From Planctomycetia bacterium (GTDB taxonomy: Bacteria > Planctomycetota > UBA11346), in contig SYDV01000372.1 of NCBI GenBank assembly GCA_005801395.1, positions 1 through 6,934 of the forward strand: a DNA stretch of 6,934 nucleotides, given 5' to 3'. The position numbers and the translations under genes are program-made. Shown here piece by piece: positions 6,350 through 6,934 of the stretch (its first letter is position 1; each line of letters begins with the position of its first letter). Under the pieces are notes generated by a model that saw only the letters and a list, made by a program, of their open reading frames with translations, had not been told where the DNA came from and ran no database searches.

Positions 6350-6934
6350 ATGTTGTTATTTGCCTTGGTTCGCGTGGCGGCCTGTGTGTTGATGTTATCA
6401 GTGGCTAATACGATGGCTGCCGAACGGCCTAATTTTCTCATTATTTACACGGACGATCATGGATATGGTGACGTCTCGACCTATCATCCCTCAGATGTTC
6501 AAACCCCGAATATCGATCGCCTAGCTAGTGAAGGCATGTTATTCACTCGCATGCGCGCCAATTGTACGGTGTGTTCGCCGTCGCGTGCGGCTTTGCTGAC
6601 TGGTCGATATGCTGATCGTGTCGGAGTCCCAGGGGTTATTCGCACCAAGCGAGAAGATTCGTGGGGATATTTTGCTCCTGGTGTACCCACAATTGCGAAT
6701 CTGTTGACGGCACAGGGGTATGAGACCGCGATTATTGGAAAGTGGCATTTGGGTTTAACTGCCCCCAATACACCAAATGACCGTGGATTCACGCATTTTC
6801 ACGGTTTTTTGGGCGATATGATGGATTCCTATCTGACCCATCGTCGTGAGGGGAATAATTTTATGCGTTTAAATGGACAAGTAATAGATCCACCTGGGCA
6901 TGCGACCGATTTATTTAGTGAGTGGGCTGCACAA
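6350..6934 (+). CDS. Type I (formylglycine) sulfatase, exported, C-terminus outside window
   Basis: The first 195 residues of a sulfatase run open to the window end; complete family members are usually 450-550 residues. A Sec-type signal peptide (hydrophobic VAACVLMLSVANTMAA) ends at about residue 24. NFLIIYTDDHGYGD places the metal-binding Asp pair at 35-36. CSPSRAALLTGR at residues 75-86 is the sulfatase signature CxPxR. Cys75 (6572-6574) would be converted to formylglycine, so a maturase (FGE or anaerobic SME) must be encoded elsewhere. GKWHLG at 130-135 supplies the Lys and His of the active site. The enzyme should cleave sulfate esters, perhaps from sulfated polysaccharides; the substrate class cannot be read from this part. 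An AGGAG site 6 nt upstream supports ATG 6350. It lies 214 bp after phoD, so it may have its own promoter. Confidence 0.93.
   Translation, partial: MLLFALVRVAACVLMLSVANTMAAERPNFLIIYTDDHGYGDVSTYHPSDVQTPNIDRLASEGMLFTRMRANCTVCSPSRAALLTGRYADRVGVPGVIRTKREDSWGYFAPGVPTIANLLTAQGYETAIIGKWHLGLTAPNTPNDRGFTHFHGFLGDMMDSYLTHRREGNNFMRLNGQVIDPPGHATDLFSEWAAQ

Overview
The window is a stretch of Gram-negative bacterial DNA whose G+C is in the mid-40s per cent by spot counting. It carries five protein genes, two cut by the window edges, and all five encode predicted exported proteins. The gene types are characteristic of Planctomycetota/Verrucomicrobiota and also occur in some marine gammaproteobacteria and other Gram-negatives: a DUF1552 (HXXSHH) protein, a heme-c DUF1587/1595/1592/1588/1585 protein, a PhoD phosphatase, a formylglycine sulfatase and a soluble PQQ-type sugar dehydrogenase. 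The sequence alone does not decide the phylum. There are no RNA genes, CRISPR arrays, insertion sequences or integration signs.

Layout: the minus strand from 655 down past base 1 holds the N-terminal 218 residues of a glucose/sorbosone-dehydrogenase-like protein. A 379-bp divergent control region (656-1034) follows. It is rich in symmetric TGAAAC/GTTTCA elements: a perfect 11-bp inverted repeat at 716-755 and an 8-4-8 palindrome at 831-850. On the plus strand come DUF1552 (1035-2465), the two-heme-site DUF1592-type protein (2577-4487), PhoD (4594-6135) and the start of a sulfatase (6350 to the end). The gaps are 111, 106 and 214 bp. The first holds a compact hairpin (2512-2531). The last holds a possible 39-codon leader ORF that ends 2 nt before the sulfatase start.

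How they may work together (inference): the genes look like a periplasmic or surface kit for processing oxidised, phosphorylated or sulfated organic matter. The PQQ-type dehydrogenase could release electrons and the CxxCH protein could accept them. PhoD and the sulfatase could remove phosphate and sulfate esters. The role of the DUF1552/DUF1592 pair is not established. Two proteins (DUF1552, PhoD) have twin-arginine leaders and three have Sec-type leaders. The repeated TGAAAC symmetry between the divergent genes suggests that one regulator controls both directions. The best candidates for something undescribed are this operator array and the uncharacterised DUF1552/DUF1592 pair linked to a PQQ dehydrogenase.
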